A stretch of 64,000 nucleotides of DNA from CAJXMH01 sp040220135 (GTDB lineage Bacteria > Bacteroidota > Bacteroidia > Flavobacteriales_E > Vicingaceae), in the NCBI GenBank assembly GCA_040220135.1, contig JAVJTT010000021.1, positions 62,001-126,000 on the forward strand, given 5' to 3'. The notes beneath the pieces were generated by a model. It saw only the letters and a list, made by a program, of their open reading frames with translations. It was not told the origin of the DNA and searched no databases. Made by a program: the position numbers and the translations under genes. Each line of letters opens with the position of its first letter. Position 1 is the first letter of the stretch. Below are positions 17,388 through 25,654 of this stretch, piece after piece.

Positions 17388-17874
17388 GTTCGTTAAGATA
17401 CATCGTTTACACATTTATAGATACATGCTTTATACTAAATTAGTCTCTCAGCTTGTTGATTGCCCGCCCGGCTGTGCCGTTTGGACGGCTGCTTTAGTAC
17501 TTAGTTCATTTTCATTAAAGGAATCTAAAAATACGTTTCTAAAAATACGCTCCATTCCTGTTTTGAGCTTATCGAAGTATTCCAACGCCTATTGCGAAGG
17601 TAAGATCGTTTCGATACCCTTAAATAGCCACTTTGTAAAATGCTTGCTTCAACAAATTTTGCTACTGAGACTGATTTTACTTGGAGAAGCGCAACTTCAA
17701 TTAGCTAGAAAATAAACCACAAGAAAAAAAGAAGTGCCTTTAAAAGGGCTTAAAGTGAGTTGGTTTTCAACAAAAGTGAGGGTTGTGACACTTATGCCGA
17801 AGCTTGCGCCGTCGCTAAAGCTATGGCAACACATGGTTAGCGCAAGCATGCATCAGCTACTGTTGTTGTATGCC
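17388..17874. repeat. T-family long repeat, copy 2
   Basis: The fullest copy, about 490 bases. It begins ATGTTCGTTAAGATACATCG. It has a GCCG-TTTGGA-CGGC-type hairpin, then a stretch that on the minus strand encodes the IS481-transposase-like tail RNVFLDSFNENE. Next come TGAGCTTATCGAAGTA, the conserved middle, and the hairpin core GCTTGCGC (17802-17809)/GCGCAAGC (17840-17847). It stops just before the stop codon of the nucleotidyltransferase gene. Plus-strand open frames inside it look spurious. Confidence 0.8.
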
Positions 17875-17877
17875 GTT

Positions 17878-18570
17878 TTATTTTAATATTTCTTCAAGTT
17901 TTCCAATTACAATATCTCTACGCTCGTCAACAGTAAATGGGTTGATATGACACTCAATAATTTCATTCCGTGAAGAGTGGTTTAGTATTTCGTTACTCAT
18001 CTCTTTCAGAAATAATATTACACCTTTTTCTGCATTTTTAATGTCTTGAACAACTTCCAAATTATTATCTATTATGTAAATTATATCCTCAAAATCGTGA
18101 CTTGTCCTTGGATCGTTTCCTCTGCTTTTAAATGCTTCCCATTTTGTAGCTAAAAATAGACTTACTGGTAAAATCTTGATTTCTGTATTACCGATTTGTA
18201 CAGGGTATGCTTTTTTAAATCCTGGTTTCAACCATCTATTGGTTGGTCCTAGCGGAGTTTCTTCGAAAGGTATGAAGTCAATTAGAATGTCCTCGTAAGA
18301 ATATCGATACATTACTTTTTCCGAAGGAGCGGGATAGATTTTCTTTTTGGCTAATCTTTCTCGCAGTTCATCCATTTGTGAGTACGAGCTGATTTGTACT
18401 GAAATATCAATGTCTTTGGTAGGACGTGGCTGTTCGGCACCTTCGTCCGTAACATATAAAGTGACCACAGCTCCACCTACATAATTTACCTGATCATTTA
18501 TCTCTTCAAGCGATAATGCGACTTTTTCAACTACTTTTAAATTGATGGTTTGGTTCTTAAGCATATTCAA
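17878..18570 (-). CDS. AbiEii-like nucleotidyltransferase (candidate toxin)
   Basis: A 230-residue protein. YVGGAVVTLYVTDEGAEQ followed by RPTKDIDISVQI is the nucleotidyltransferase core (GG..., D-x-D) of the AbiEii/AbiGii group. FLATKWEAFKSRGNDPRTSH and DFEDIIYIID are the usual second motif of that group, with the conserved Lys/Arg and D(F/L)xD. Such enzymes are toxins in type IV-like or tRNA-modifying toxin-antitoxin pairs and phage-abortive systems. Its start overlaps the upstream DNA-binding gene by 14 bases, so the pair is co-expressed. Confidence 0.72.
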   Translation of the reverse strand: MNMLKNQTINLKVVEKVALSLEEINDQVNYVGGAVVTLYVTDEGAEQPRPTKDIDISVQISSYSQMDELRERLAKKKIYPAPSEKVMYRYSYEDILIDFIPFEETPLGPTNRWLKPGFKKAYPVQIGNTEIKILPVSLFLATKWEAFKSRGNDPRTSHDFEDIIYIIDNNLEVVQDIKNAEKGVILFLKEMSNEILNHSSRNEIIECHINPFTVDERRDIVIGKLEEILK

Positions 18571-19075
18571 TTCTTTCTTTTAATATCTCAAATGCTATGT
18601 TCTGCTCTCTTACCTTACCAATTCTGATTGCATCTGTTAGGGCCATCAGTTCATAGTATTTTGTGTCATTTAAACATGCTTCTGGAGTATTGGGGTGTAA
18701 GGGTTCGATTGCTTGACCTCTAGAATTTCCTTTTCCGTATGGCCAAACGAATTTTTCTTCACTCATAAACTCATTATTTAATGGTGGAGCAGAAATAGCT
18801 GTATTTATACCCCTTGTCATCGCTCCGGGTTGTTGTGGATATACATGACGAAGACCTGATTTTAAGAAGTCTAATAAAGCGAGTTTTTTTAAGGTTCTTT
18901 TGTCACCACTTATTAAGCCTCCAATAATTGAGCGATTAATACTTTCACTTATTTCACTAGCACTTATCCTGAGTTCATAGGCTAAGTCTTTCATAAACCA
19001 ATTATCTCTTCCCTTACTAGCAATTTTTAACAATATAGCAATGTCATGAGGCCTCATTCCACTATGTTTTTTCAT
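18557..19075 (-). CDS. Winged-helix DNA-binding protein, partner of the AbiEii-like gene
   Basis: From ATG 19075 (MKKHSGMRPHDIAILLKIAS) the protein is about 172 residues. The N-terminal third (LAYELRISASEISESINRSI, then GLISGDKRTLKK) is a MarR-like winged helix. The rest has a proline-rich loop (HVYPQQPGAMTRGIN) of a family often paired with nucleotidyltransferases. The frame reaches 19153, but that extension runs over a palindromic operator, so the short start is preferred. It probably acts as antitoxin and repressor of the two-gene operon. Confidence 0.62.
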   Translation of the reverse strand: MKKHSGMRPHDIAILLKIASKGRDNWFMKDLAYELRISASEISESINRSIIGGLISGDKRTLKKLALLDFLKSGLRHVYPQQPGAMTRGINTAISAPPLNNEFMSEEKFVWPYGKGNSRGQAIEPLHPNTPEACLNDTKYYELMALTDAIRIGKVREQNIAFEILKERIEYA

Positions 19076-19117
19076 ACTATCATTTGTTTTGCAAGGTAAA
19101 TGTACAAAATATATTTT

Positions 19118-19145
19118 CAATTCGCGAATCGCGAAACGCGAATTG
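19118..19145. promoter_or_regulatory. Operator-like inverted repeat of the AbiEii pair
   Basis: CAATTCGCG (19118-19126) and CGCGAATTG (19137-19145) are perfect 9-base arms. The centre adds another TCGCGAA, making three CGCGAA steps about 7 bases apart. It lies 43-70 bases upstream of the chosen start of the winged-helix gene. Autorepression is inferred. Confidence 0.65.
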
Positions 19146-19156
19146 AGCTTCATTTA

Positions 19157-19556
19157 GGAAATGTTAGTTAAGTTACATAGGTTACACATTTATAGATACA
19201 TGCTTTACACTAAATTGGTTACTAAGCATGTTGATTCCCGTTTGGCTGTGCCGTTCGGACGGGTTCTTTAGTTTTTAATTCATTTTAGTTAAAGTAGTCT
19301 AAAAGTACGTTTCTATAAAATACGTTCCATCCCTGTGCGGAGTTTATCGAAGTATTCCATCTTCTCTTGCTATGGTAAGATCGTTTCGATTCCCTTAAAT
19401 AGCCGCTTTGTAAAATGCTTGTTTCAACAAATTTTGCTGCTGAGACTGATTTTTGACAGAAAAGACGGTTGTGACACTGATGCTGAAGCTTGCGCCGTCG
19501 CTAAAGCTATGGCAACACATGGTCAGCGCAAGCATGCATCAGTTACTGCTGTTGTG
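19157..19556. repeat. T-family long repeat, copy 3
   Basis: About 400 bases with the same order as copy 2: ATGTTAGTTAAGTTACAT, the IS481-tail remnant, TTTATCGAAGTATTCC, the conserved middle, and a complete hairpin core. ACTGATGC (19476-19483) pairs with GCATCAGT (19536-19543), and GCTTGCGC (19488-19495) pairs with GCGCAAGC (19526-19533), separated by unequal unpaired bases (TGAA against AT). The stop codon of the serine hydrolase lies inside the right arm. Confidence 0.8.
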
Positions 19557-20891
19557 TACAGTTTTTGATTTTTCACCTTTTATTACTTCTCCCAAATAGA
19601 TGAAGTGAAACTCGGTTTTTCCTTCAAATTCGTAGAATTTGAATTCAGAGTCCCATTCTTCAGCAAAAAACTCATTTTCCGAAACTGGATATATGGGGTG
19701 TCCGTTACCATTCGGAAACTGGAAGTAGAGTTCTTTTTCATTAATCGAAATCGTCCATTCTTCACCATCCATAAGATAGATACCCGAATAAGACTTCAAT
19801 AAGGTATCAGAGAGCTTTATTCTCTTTTTCTCAGTTAAGGGCTTTCCTATGGCAATAGCAGTTAATCTTTCAGCCGTTTTTACAGTTGGATTACAGTGGC
19901 AGTTTGACAAAAGAACTGTTAGTGTTTTTGATGAAGGCACATACCAAACACTAGACAGAAAACCGTTAATTCCTCCCTCATGGCTTATAATTCTTTCTCC
20001 TTGCAAACTGTCTACAAACCAACCATAACCATAGTTTGAATACGTCCCGTCATTGAGTTGAAATGGGCTATGTGCCATAGTTAGGGTATTCTCAGAGACT
20101 ATTCTATAGGCAAACAAAGTCTTATACCATTTATTCAAATCTTCGGATGTAGAAAGTAGATTTCCTCCTGAAAATGGGATAGACATGTCGATGTAGTCTG
20201 CATTTCTCAATGTTGTAAAAAGTTCTTCGTATCCATGTGCCCTATTAAGCATGATTGAAGAATTATTATCTGCTAAAGTATTTTTCATTTCGGCAATGCT
20301 CAGAAGGTTTGTCCTGATATAATCATTATAGCTCATTCCAGATGCTCGCTCAATTATGAGCCCCAATACATGATAGCCTGAATTGCTGTAGCTGAAACGA
20401 GAGCCTGGAGGAAAATCTAAAGGCAAGTCTTGAAAATATTTTAGTAGAGAGTCAGGCTCACCACCATTTTTCATCAGATGCGAATAAAAAATATCCAATT
20501 CGGTAATCTCTGCTAATCCTGAAGTGTGTGTCAGTAAATGTTCAATAGTAATTGGATAGTCCTTGACGGCAAAGTCAGGAAGAAATGTTTGAATGGTGTC
20601 AGTTAAATTAAGTTTACCTTCTTCCATTAATTTAAGTACCGCTATCGCTGTAAATTGCTTAGTATTCGAACCTATTCTGAATTTGGTCGAATCATTCGCT
20701 TTTACTCCAAGTTCAATATTGCTATATCCTTTGATCTTTGAATAGAAAGATTTGAAATCCTTAGAAATAAGTACACTGACAGCAGGTCCATTATTGAATT
20801 TTGAAGCAACAACTGAATCGATTATATCAACTGGTTCTTGACAAAGTCCAAGGAATGGGAAGAATAAGATTATTAGTATGAGTTTCTTCAT
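19539..20891 (-). CDS. Serine hydrolase, class C beta-lactamase/PBP-like
   Basis: A 450-residue protein with signal peptide (MKKLILIILFFPFLGLCQ), so periplasmic. The beta-lactamase-family motifs are complete: SNTK (SxxK, about residue 74) in FRIGSNTKQFTAIAV, YSN in RFSYSNSGYHVLG, and HEGG in ISHEGGINGF replacing KTG. This is the pattern of class C-like D-aminopeptidases and esterases; beta-lactam hydrolysis cannot be claimed. A C-terminal beta-domain of about 100 residues follows. The last codons and the TGA stop lie inside a T-family repeat hairpin, so the C-terminus has been formed or trimmed by the repeat. Confidence 0.85.
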   Translation of the reverse strand: MKKLILIILFFPFLGLCQEPVDIIDSVVASKFNNGPAVSVLISKDFKSFYSKIKGYSNIELGVKANDSTKFRIGSNTKQFTAIAVLKLMEEGKLNLTDTIQTFLPDFAVKDYPITIEHLLTHTSGLAEITELDIFYSHLMKNGGEPDSLLKYFQDLPLDFPPGSRFSYSNSGYHVLGLIIERASGMSYNDYIRTNLLSIAEMKNTLADNNSSIMLNRAHGYEELFTTLRNADYIDMSIPFSGGNLLSTSEDLNKWYKTLFAYRIVSENTLTMAHSPFQLNDGTYSNYGYGWFVDSLQGERIISHEGGINGFLSSVWYVPSSKTLTVLLSNCHCNPTVKTAERLTAIAIGKPLTEKKRIKLSDTLLKSYSGIYLMDGEEWTISINEKELYFQFPNGNGHPIYPVSENEFFAEEWDSEFKFYEFEGKTEFHFIYLGEVIKGEKSKTVHNSSN

Positions 20892-21262
20892 GTTCGTTAA
20901 GGTACATGCTTTACACTAAATTAGTCTCTCAGCTTGTTGATTGCCCGCCCGGCTGTGCCATTTGGACAGCTTCTTTAGTTTTTAATTCATTTTAGTTAAA
21001 GTAGTCTAAAAGTACGTTTCTATACAATACGCTCCATACCTGTGCTGAGTTTATTGCTATGGTAAGATGGATTCGCTTAAATAGTCGCTTTGTAAAAAGC
21101 TTGCTTCAACAAATTTTACTGAGACTGATTTTACTGGGAGAAGCGCAACTGAAAATGAGCTAAAAAGTAGTCAACTCCCAAAAGCAAACCTTCTTATAAG
21201 GGCTCAAATGGAGTCGTTTTTTGATGAAAAAGAGGGTTGTGCATCAGTTACCATTGTTCTAC
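20889..21262. repeat. T-family long repeat, copy 4 (hairpin core deleted)
   Basis: Begins CATGTTCGTTAAGGTACATG, overlapping the serine hydrolase start codon, and follows copies 2 and 3 through the IS481-tail remnant and the conserved middle. At about 21239 the sequence goes from GAGGGTTGTG straight to CATCAGTTAC: the roughly 65-base hairpin core present in the other copies is missing. Confidence 0.75.
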
Positions 21263-21273
21263 GTTCGCATTTC

Positions 21274-22338
21274 TTAAAACGGCCCATTCTGTGTAACATT
21301 AATAAACGTATCATTTTCAAAACGATAAGCACCACCAAACCCTACGAACCAGAGTCGTTTATGTTGATCTTCATATATTTCGAAAGGTGCGGGTCCGTAT
21401 TCGTCTTCTGTGATTCGATACTTAGAAAAATCTCCTTCATGGAAATAATAAATGTCACGTAAGTTAGAATTGAACCAAATATCTCCATTAGAGTCTTGTA
21501 TTGTTGATCCTTTTCCTTTAAAATTTTCAGTAATCCCTTCCGTAATATTTTTAAGGGTTTTATCAGAATAATTAAAAAGTCCCTTAGAGGTCGAAATCCA
21601 AAAACTTCCATTCTTGTCTTCTATCACTTGATTCACAAAACTGGTTTTGAGTCCATCTTTTTCAGATATATTGCTCAGTGAATCATTTTCTTTTATATAG
21701 ACACCTCCGTTTGTACTAAACCACATTCTGCCATGACTATCCTCCATAATATCATGTATCATCTTTGTACTTGAAACTCCACGAGTGGTATCTATTTTGC
21801 CTTCAGGAATCTCAAAAGCTGTAAAAAGACTTCCATCAAATTTGCAAACGCCTTCTATGGTCCCAATCCAAACGTGATTGCTCTTATCAACAGAGATACA
21901 CCAAACGTTATTGCTTATAAGTCCATCACTCTCATGATAGTTGGAGATTGTTTCACTATCAAACACGCTTATTCCACCCGAATGTCCAAACCATATTCTA
22001 CCGTCTTTGTCTTCTGCAATATCTGTTATAGTGACGCCACGATCTAATTCACATTTAATACTGTCAATGTGAATTAATGATTTTCCATTGTATTGAAATG
22101 CTCCGTTTTGAGTTCCAAACCATATATTTCCTTTACTGTCTTGAAATACGGTCCTAACAACGTCACTTATCTGATTGTCAAAATTTGAAAGTTGAAATGA
22201 ATTTTGGTTATTTGATTGGTCGTTTTCAAAATTTGAATCTTGAGATTTTGTTTTATTAATTACATCTTGTTGTTTCGCTTTATATCCTTGTCCATTGCAT
22301 GAAATATTAAAAGCACAAAGAGCAATTACTATCATCAT
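21274..22338 (-). CDS. Lipoprotein with two-component-regulator propeller repeats
   Basis: From ATG 22338 the protein starts MMIVIALCAFNISCNGQG, a lipoprotein-type signal (cysteine about 14). The frame is open to 22476, but that extension runs into an attC-like inverted repeat, so the short start is preferred. Five or more repeats of the type VFQDSKGNIWFGTQNGAFQY, IAEDKDGRIWFGHSGGI and SVDKSNHVWIGTIEGVCKF are Reg_prop blades of a seven-bladed propeller, the sensor part of hybrid two-component systems. No histidine kinase follows, so this is a stand-alone surface or periplasmic propeller. Confidence 0.8.
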   Translation of the reverse strand: MMIVIALCAFNISCNGQGYKAKQQDVINKTKSQDSNFENDQSNNQNSFQLSNFDNQISDVVRTVFQDSKGNIWFGTQNGAFQYNGKSLIHIDSIKCELDRGVTITDIAEDKDGRIWFGHSGGISVFDSETISNYHESDGLISNNVWCISVDKSNHVWIGTIEGVCKFDGSLFTAFEIPEGKIDTTRGVSSTKMIHDIMEDSHGRMWFSTNGGVYIKENDSLSNISEKDGLKTSFVNQVIEDKNGSFWISTSKGLFNYSDKTLKNITEGITENFKGKGSTIQDSNGDIWFNSNLRDIYYFHEGDFSKYRITEDEYGPAPFEIYEDQHKRLWFVGFGGAYRFENDTFINVTQNGPF

Positions 22339-22402
22339 TTTTATGTCGCGAAAAGGAATTTTTAGTTTCCTTATTGGAGTTTCTCTTGTTTTATGACGCA
22401 GA

Positions 22403-22530
22403 ACGGCATTGTGTATGAGCATTAGCGGGTTTTTAACCTTTAAGTTTTCAGATAGCAAGATACTTTTTAAACGCAAAAACGGTCCAAGTGTGCACTTAAA
22501 CCGCTATTGCTTATACCTTTATTGTGTGCA
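22403..22530. repeat. attC-like imperfect inverted repeat (E3)
   Basis: Left arm GTATGAGCATTAGCGGGTTT (22414-22433) pairs with right arm AAACCGCTATTGCTTATAC (22498-22516) with one extrahelical G, one mismatch and one G-T pair. AACGG (22403) and ATTGTGTGCA (22521) flank it. The right end is 5 bases from the DUF2892 stop; the left end is 64 bases before the next start. An inner hairpin (AAGTG/CACTT) sits at about 22496. Confidence 0.6.
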
Positions 22531-22535
22531 GCCTT

Positions 22536-22745
22536 TTATTTTTCTTTGATTTTGCAAGTTTTGATTCCAAACGGTGCATAAAGTGGACAAAAGCTAATTA
22601 CACTTGTTAAAACGAAAACTCCTGCAAGCACCAATAAAACAATACCAAATGTACCTGATATGGTTCCTGTAAAATAAAGAATACCAACTATTGCAGCGAT
22701 TATAACTCTTATAATTCTGTCTGCTGAACCCATATTTCTTGTCAT
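22536..22745 (-). CDS. DUF2892 (YgaP-like) small membrane protein
   Basis: A 69-residue protein with NMGSADRIIRVIIAAIVGIL and a second hydrophobic helix, ending in FCPLYAPFGIKTCK. This is the DUF2892 membrane domain, found alone or fused to rhodanese (YgaP). It is third in a three-gene unit with a Crp/Fnr regulator and a CDF transporter, just before an attC-like repeat. Function unknown. Confidence 0.85.
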   Translation of the reverse strand: MTRNMGSADRIIRVIIAAIVGILYFTGTISGTFGIVLLVLAGVFVLTSVISFCPLYAPFGIKTCKIKEK

Positions 22746-22820
22746 AATTGAAAATTTTAAATAATTGAAAGATTACCTTACAAAAGTAAATAGTCGTCTA
22801 GAGCTATGCAGTGACTGTAG

Positions 22821-23447
22821 TCACCACTCGTCAATAATTCTTATTTTACCTGATTTTTGTTCAACTTTCCCATCTGTTTCAAGCTTTTTTAAAACTCTAG
22901 TAATTACTTCACGAGCAGTTCCTAATTCATTCGCTATTTGGGAATGACTCATACTAACAGAATTGTTATGACTTAATTCAGTTTTCTTTTTCAAATGGTC
23001 GTATAGTCTTTTATCCATCTTATCCAATAACAAGCTACCTATTGTGTCCAAAAGCTCCGAATATCTCAGGTTAAACTGATTGTAGAAAAGTTCGTTGAAG
23101 TCTGGGTATTCTTTTAACCAAGTTGGCAACAACTTAACAGGTAATAAAAGAACTGTTGAATCTTCTTCTGTTTTTGCAAATACTTTGCTCGGTGTATTCT
23201 TTAAAGCCGCATAAAAAGACATTACGCAGCTTTGGGCAGATTCGATATAGTAGAGTAGCAATTCTTTCTCATCAAATCTTGAATATACTTTGATCAAGCC
23301 ACTAACAACAATGGGTAGAACTTTGACATACTGCTGTTCCCTTAAAATTTCAGTACCTTTTGGGAATTCCTTAATGATAGATTCTTGTAGTATTTTTTCG
23401 ACCAAATCAGGTTTAAGAAAGGTTAATATTTTTCTGTCAACTTCCAT
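22821..23447 (-). CDS. Crp/Fnr-family transcriptional regulator
   Basis: A 208-residue protein with an N-terminal cyclic-nucleotide-binding-like domain (FPKGTEILREQQYVKVLPIV) and a C-terminal helix-turn-helix (SMSHSQIANELGTAREVITR). No Fnr-type cysteine cluster for an iron-sulfur centre is seen, and the residues that bind cAMP in Crp are not obvious, so the signal is unknown. It starts 3 bases after the CDF stop codon and is followed by DUF2892; it may control this small operon. Confidence 0.88.
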   Translation of the reverse strand: MEVDRKILTFLKPDLVEKILQESIIKEFPKGTEILREQQYVKVLPIVVSGLIKVYSRFDEKELLLYYIESAQSCVMSFYAALKNTPSKVFAKTEEDSTVLLLPVKLLPTWLKEYPDFNELFYNQFNLRYSELLDTIGSLLLDKMDKRLYDHLKKKTELSHNNSVSMSHSQIANELGTAREVITRVLKKLETDGKVEQKSGKIRIIDEW

Positions 23448-23450
23448 TCT

Positions 23451-24320
23451 TTATTTATCTGGTTCAATGTGGATTAAGACGTGTCCTAAACTTGGTATTT
23501 CATTTCGTAAATGGTCCTTTAAATGATGTGCAATATCGTGGCCATCCTTAACAGAAATTTCTCCATCAACAATTGCGTGTAAATCAAGGTGGTATTTCAT
23601 TCCTGCTTTTCGAATAAAACATTTTTCTGTTCCAACTAAACCTTTGACTTTTAAAGATTCTTCTCGAATCTCTTCCAATAGGTCATCATATAAATGCTCA
23701 TCCATAATTTCTCCTAAAGCAGGTCTAAAAATCAAATAGCTATTGTATAAAATAAAAGCAGAAGCTAATAAAGCTGCCCAATCGTCAGCCGTTTCATAAC
23801 CTTTTCCGAAAATTAAAGCAATAGTAATTCCTATGAACGCCATAATTGAAGTAATTGCATCACTTCTATGATGCCAAGCATCTGCCTTGAGTGAAGTACT
23901 ATTTGTCTCCTTACTTTTTTTAATTACTATTCTAAAGGACACTTCTTTCCATATGATAATTGCACCAAGTACAATCAAAGTCCAAGATTTTGGAACCTTA
24001 TGAGGTGTCTGAATATTTTGAATGCTTTCGTAGGCAATAATAGTTGCTGATGTTACAAGAAAAGCTACTACTAAGAACGTTATTAGCGGTTCAATTTTTC
24101 CGTGTCCGTATGGATGATTTTTGTCTGCTGGTCGTTTGGCATATTTTAAACCGAATAGTACAAGTAAAGAAGAGAAAATATCGGTAGTTGATTCTATTGC
24201 ATCAGCAATGAGCGCATATGAATTACCAAAGAATCCTGCAAGCCCTTTAATCAAAGCTAAACAGGTGTTTCCAATTATGCTAAAATATGTAGTTCGTATT
24301 GCAGTTTGTTCGTTATTCAT
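23451..24320 (-). CDS. Cation diffusion facilitator (CDF) family transporter
   Basis: A 289-residue protein with six membrane segments. ALIADAIESTTDIFSSLLVL (segment 2) and LKADAWHHRSDAITSIMAFI (segment 5, HxxxD-type metal site) are the CDF signatures, and NHPYGHGKIEPL is the conserved loop. The C-terminal domain (YHLDLHAIVDGEISVKDGHD) is cytosolic and metal-sensing in relatives. The family exports Zn, Fe, Mn, Co or Cd against protons. It is first of a three-gene unit, its start 20 bases after an attC-like site. Confidence 0.92.
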   Translation of the reverse strand: MNNEQTAIRTTYFSIIGNTCLALIKGLAGFFGNSYALIADAIESTTDIFSSLLVLFGLKYAKRPADKNHPYGHGKIEPLITFLVVAFLVTSATIIAYESIQNIQTPHKVPKSWTLIVLGAIIIWKEVSFRIVIKKSKETNSTSLKADAWHHRSDAITSIMAFIGITIALIFGKGYETADDWAALLASAFILYNSYLIFRPALGEIMDEHLYDDLLEEIREESLKVKGLVGTEKCFIRKAGMKYHLDLHAIVDGEISVKDGHDIAHHLKDHLRNEIPSLGHVLIHIEPDK

Positions 24321-24340
24321 TCAGTTTTGCAGTTTGCACA

Positions 24341-24470
24341 CAACGGCCCTGGCTAAGAAACGTGCGGGTTTTGGAACACGTCTCTGTCAACCGAGAACCA
24401 CGTGTTATTGAATGTACTAAATTTCATTTTACCGTGTCTGCCCGCATGTTTTCTTAGCCTTTGTTGGCGG
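24341..24470. repeat. attC-like imperfect inverted repeat (E4)
   Basis: GGCTAAGAAACGTGCGGG (24351-24368) pairs with CCCGCATGTTTTCTTAGCC (24441-24459): all pair except one extrahelical base, with one G-T pair. Outside the stem, after unequal spacers, lie CAACGG (24341) and GTTGGCGG (24463). It sits between the start of the CDF gene (20 bases) and the stop of the nuclease-like gene (15 bases). The loop is about 72 bases. Confidence 0.7.
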
Positions 24471-24485
24471 GTCGTGCTTTTCATT

Positions 24486-25145
24486 TTAATTCACCACTAT
24501 TTGCTCAAGATCAAAAAGTAATGAAGTTGGTCGGTCAAAAAACTTATGGCGTTTTGGTCTAACCATTTTCAATGCTATTTCAGGTTGGGAATTATTAATC
24601 TGGAGAGAAAAGAGTGTCGGTTTACGTGATGGAGGACCATTTAAATAACAGAGGTGTCTCTTTAAACCGAGAAGTTCTCTTAATTGTCCTTTGTTATATT
24701 GACCAAACTTACACTCGTAAGCGCTGTCTATATGTTGAGGAGCTGGGTAACCTCTGAAATTATTTATTACATCGTTGGCACAATTTTCAGGTATAACTAC
24801 AACATCCGCTTCAAACAAAATTCCAATTGGTATTTTTTTATTGAAAGCCTCCAAACCAAAAACTTCAATATCAGCAGCAAAATAGAACGATTGTCCATTA
24901 TTAAATTCAATTTTAAAAGAACGATTAATGCGAAATTTACCTGGTTTTTGATTTAAGAAGCGGCTATTAGTAGGTTGTGCAAAGCTCCTAATCCTACCAT
25001 AAACCCTTTTGTACTCATTCATCACTGCTGCTAAAGCTAACGCTTCATAGCCTGCTGCAACTGTAGTTGCAAAATTGGTAGATGAACTTCCGTTTAGTGT
25101 TCCAAGTAAGCCGTTGAACTTATTCTTTAATTGTGGTAAAGTCAT
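24486..25145 (-). CDS. Uncharacterised protein with PD-(D/E)XK-nuclease-like pattern
   Basis: A 219-residue protein not assigned to a family. The middle reads FEADVVVIPENCANDVINNF and, about 30 residues on, SAYECKFGQYNKGQLRELLG. An acidic residue before a strand (EADVVVI) followed by ExK (ECK) and a helix with Q/R is the usual order of PD-(D/E)XK nucleases. An upstream glutamate in DIEVFGLEAF could complete the site. It follows the small acidic gene with a 3-base gap, so they form a two-gene unit bounded by repeats. A nuclease or effector role is inference. Confidence 0.45.
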   Translation of the reverse strand: MTLPQLKNKFNGLLGTLNGSSSTNFATTVAAGYEALALAAVMNEYKRVYGRIRSFAQPTNSRFLNQKPGKFRINRSFKIEFNNGQSFYFAADIEVFGLEAFNKKIPIGILFEADVVVIPENCANDVINNFRGYPAPQHIDSAYECKFGQYNKGQLRELLGLKRHLCYLNGPPSRKPTLFSLQINNSQPEIALKMVRPKRHKFFDRPTSLLFDLEQIVVN

Positions 25146-25148
25146 CGT

Positions 25149-25616
25149 TTAAAGAGAATTTAAAAATGTATCATCATCCTGATCCATGTTCTCTCTAATG
25201 TTTGTAAGCATTTCCACCAATTCTTCTACATTTTCACTTTTTAGAATTGAGCCTACATCTTCCTCCTTTTCATCGATTGTCATTAGAGAAATATTTCCTA
25301 TTTCATTGTCAATGCTCAACTCATTGAGATGCTGAGAGAACTTATCAGGGATTTGATTAGCCAATGTAAAGTATTCAAGGCTTGCATCAATTAGTTTTCG
25401 TAAAGCTTCTACCCCTCCTTGAGCTCTTTTTGATAATGCTTCATATTTTGAAATGACCGTATCAGTATTTACGTATTCGTATTTTTCATCAAATTCCTCG
25501 TACTCATTTTCCTTTGATACTTCGTCAATCATGAATGTCCCAACATCTGTAAAGCCGTTTGATCGAAGTTCATTTAATAAAATGTCAAATATTTTTTTTG
25601 CTGTTGCGTCTGTCAT
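25149..25616 (-). CDS. Small acidic protein, partner of the nuclease-like gene
   Basis: A 155-residue strongly acidic protein, rich in glutamate and aspartate and largely helical (NEYEEFDEKYEYVNTDTVIS; ENVEELVEMLTNIRENMDQD). There is no signal peptide or membrane span. Not recognised. It precedes the nuclease-like gene by 3 bases on the same strand. An acidic partner ahead of a nuclease-like protein would fit an immunity, antitoxin or DNA-mimic role, but this is only a suggestion. Confidence 0.45.
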   Translation of the reverse strand: MTDATAKKIFDILLNELRSNGFTDVGTFMIDEVSKENEYEEFDEKYEYVNTDTVISKYEALSKRAQGGVEALRKLIDASLEYFTLANQIPDKFSQHLNELSIDNEIGNISLMTIDEKEEDVGSILKSENVEELVEMLTNIRENMDQDDDTFLNSL

Positions 25617-25654
25617 GATTTACTCATTTCTCTTTAGGGTTGTTGTTTCTTTGC

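Noticed and set aside
17386..17715. Plus-strand 109-codon frame in the repeat at 17388
   Set aside because: It follows repeat sequence whose minus strand holds a transposase remnant; the other repeat copies do not keep this frame.
19076..19153. N-terminal extension of the winged-helix gene
   Set aside because: The extra codons lie on the inverted-repeat operator at 19118-19145.
19539..20891. Beta-lactam resistance gene
   Set aside because: Motifs SxxK, YSN and HEGG indicate the broad serine hydrolase family; nothing shows beta-lactam hydrolysis.
22339..22476. N-terminal extension of the propeller lipoprotein
   Set aside because: The extension runs through an attC-like repeat, and the internal ATG at 22338 gives a lipoprotein signal.
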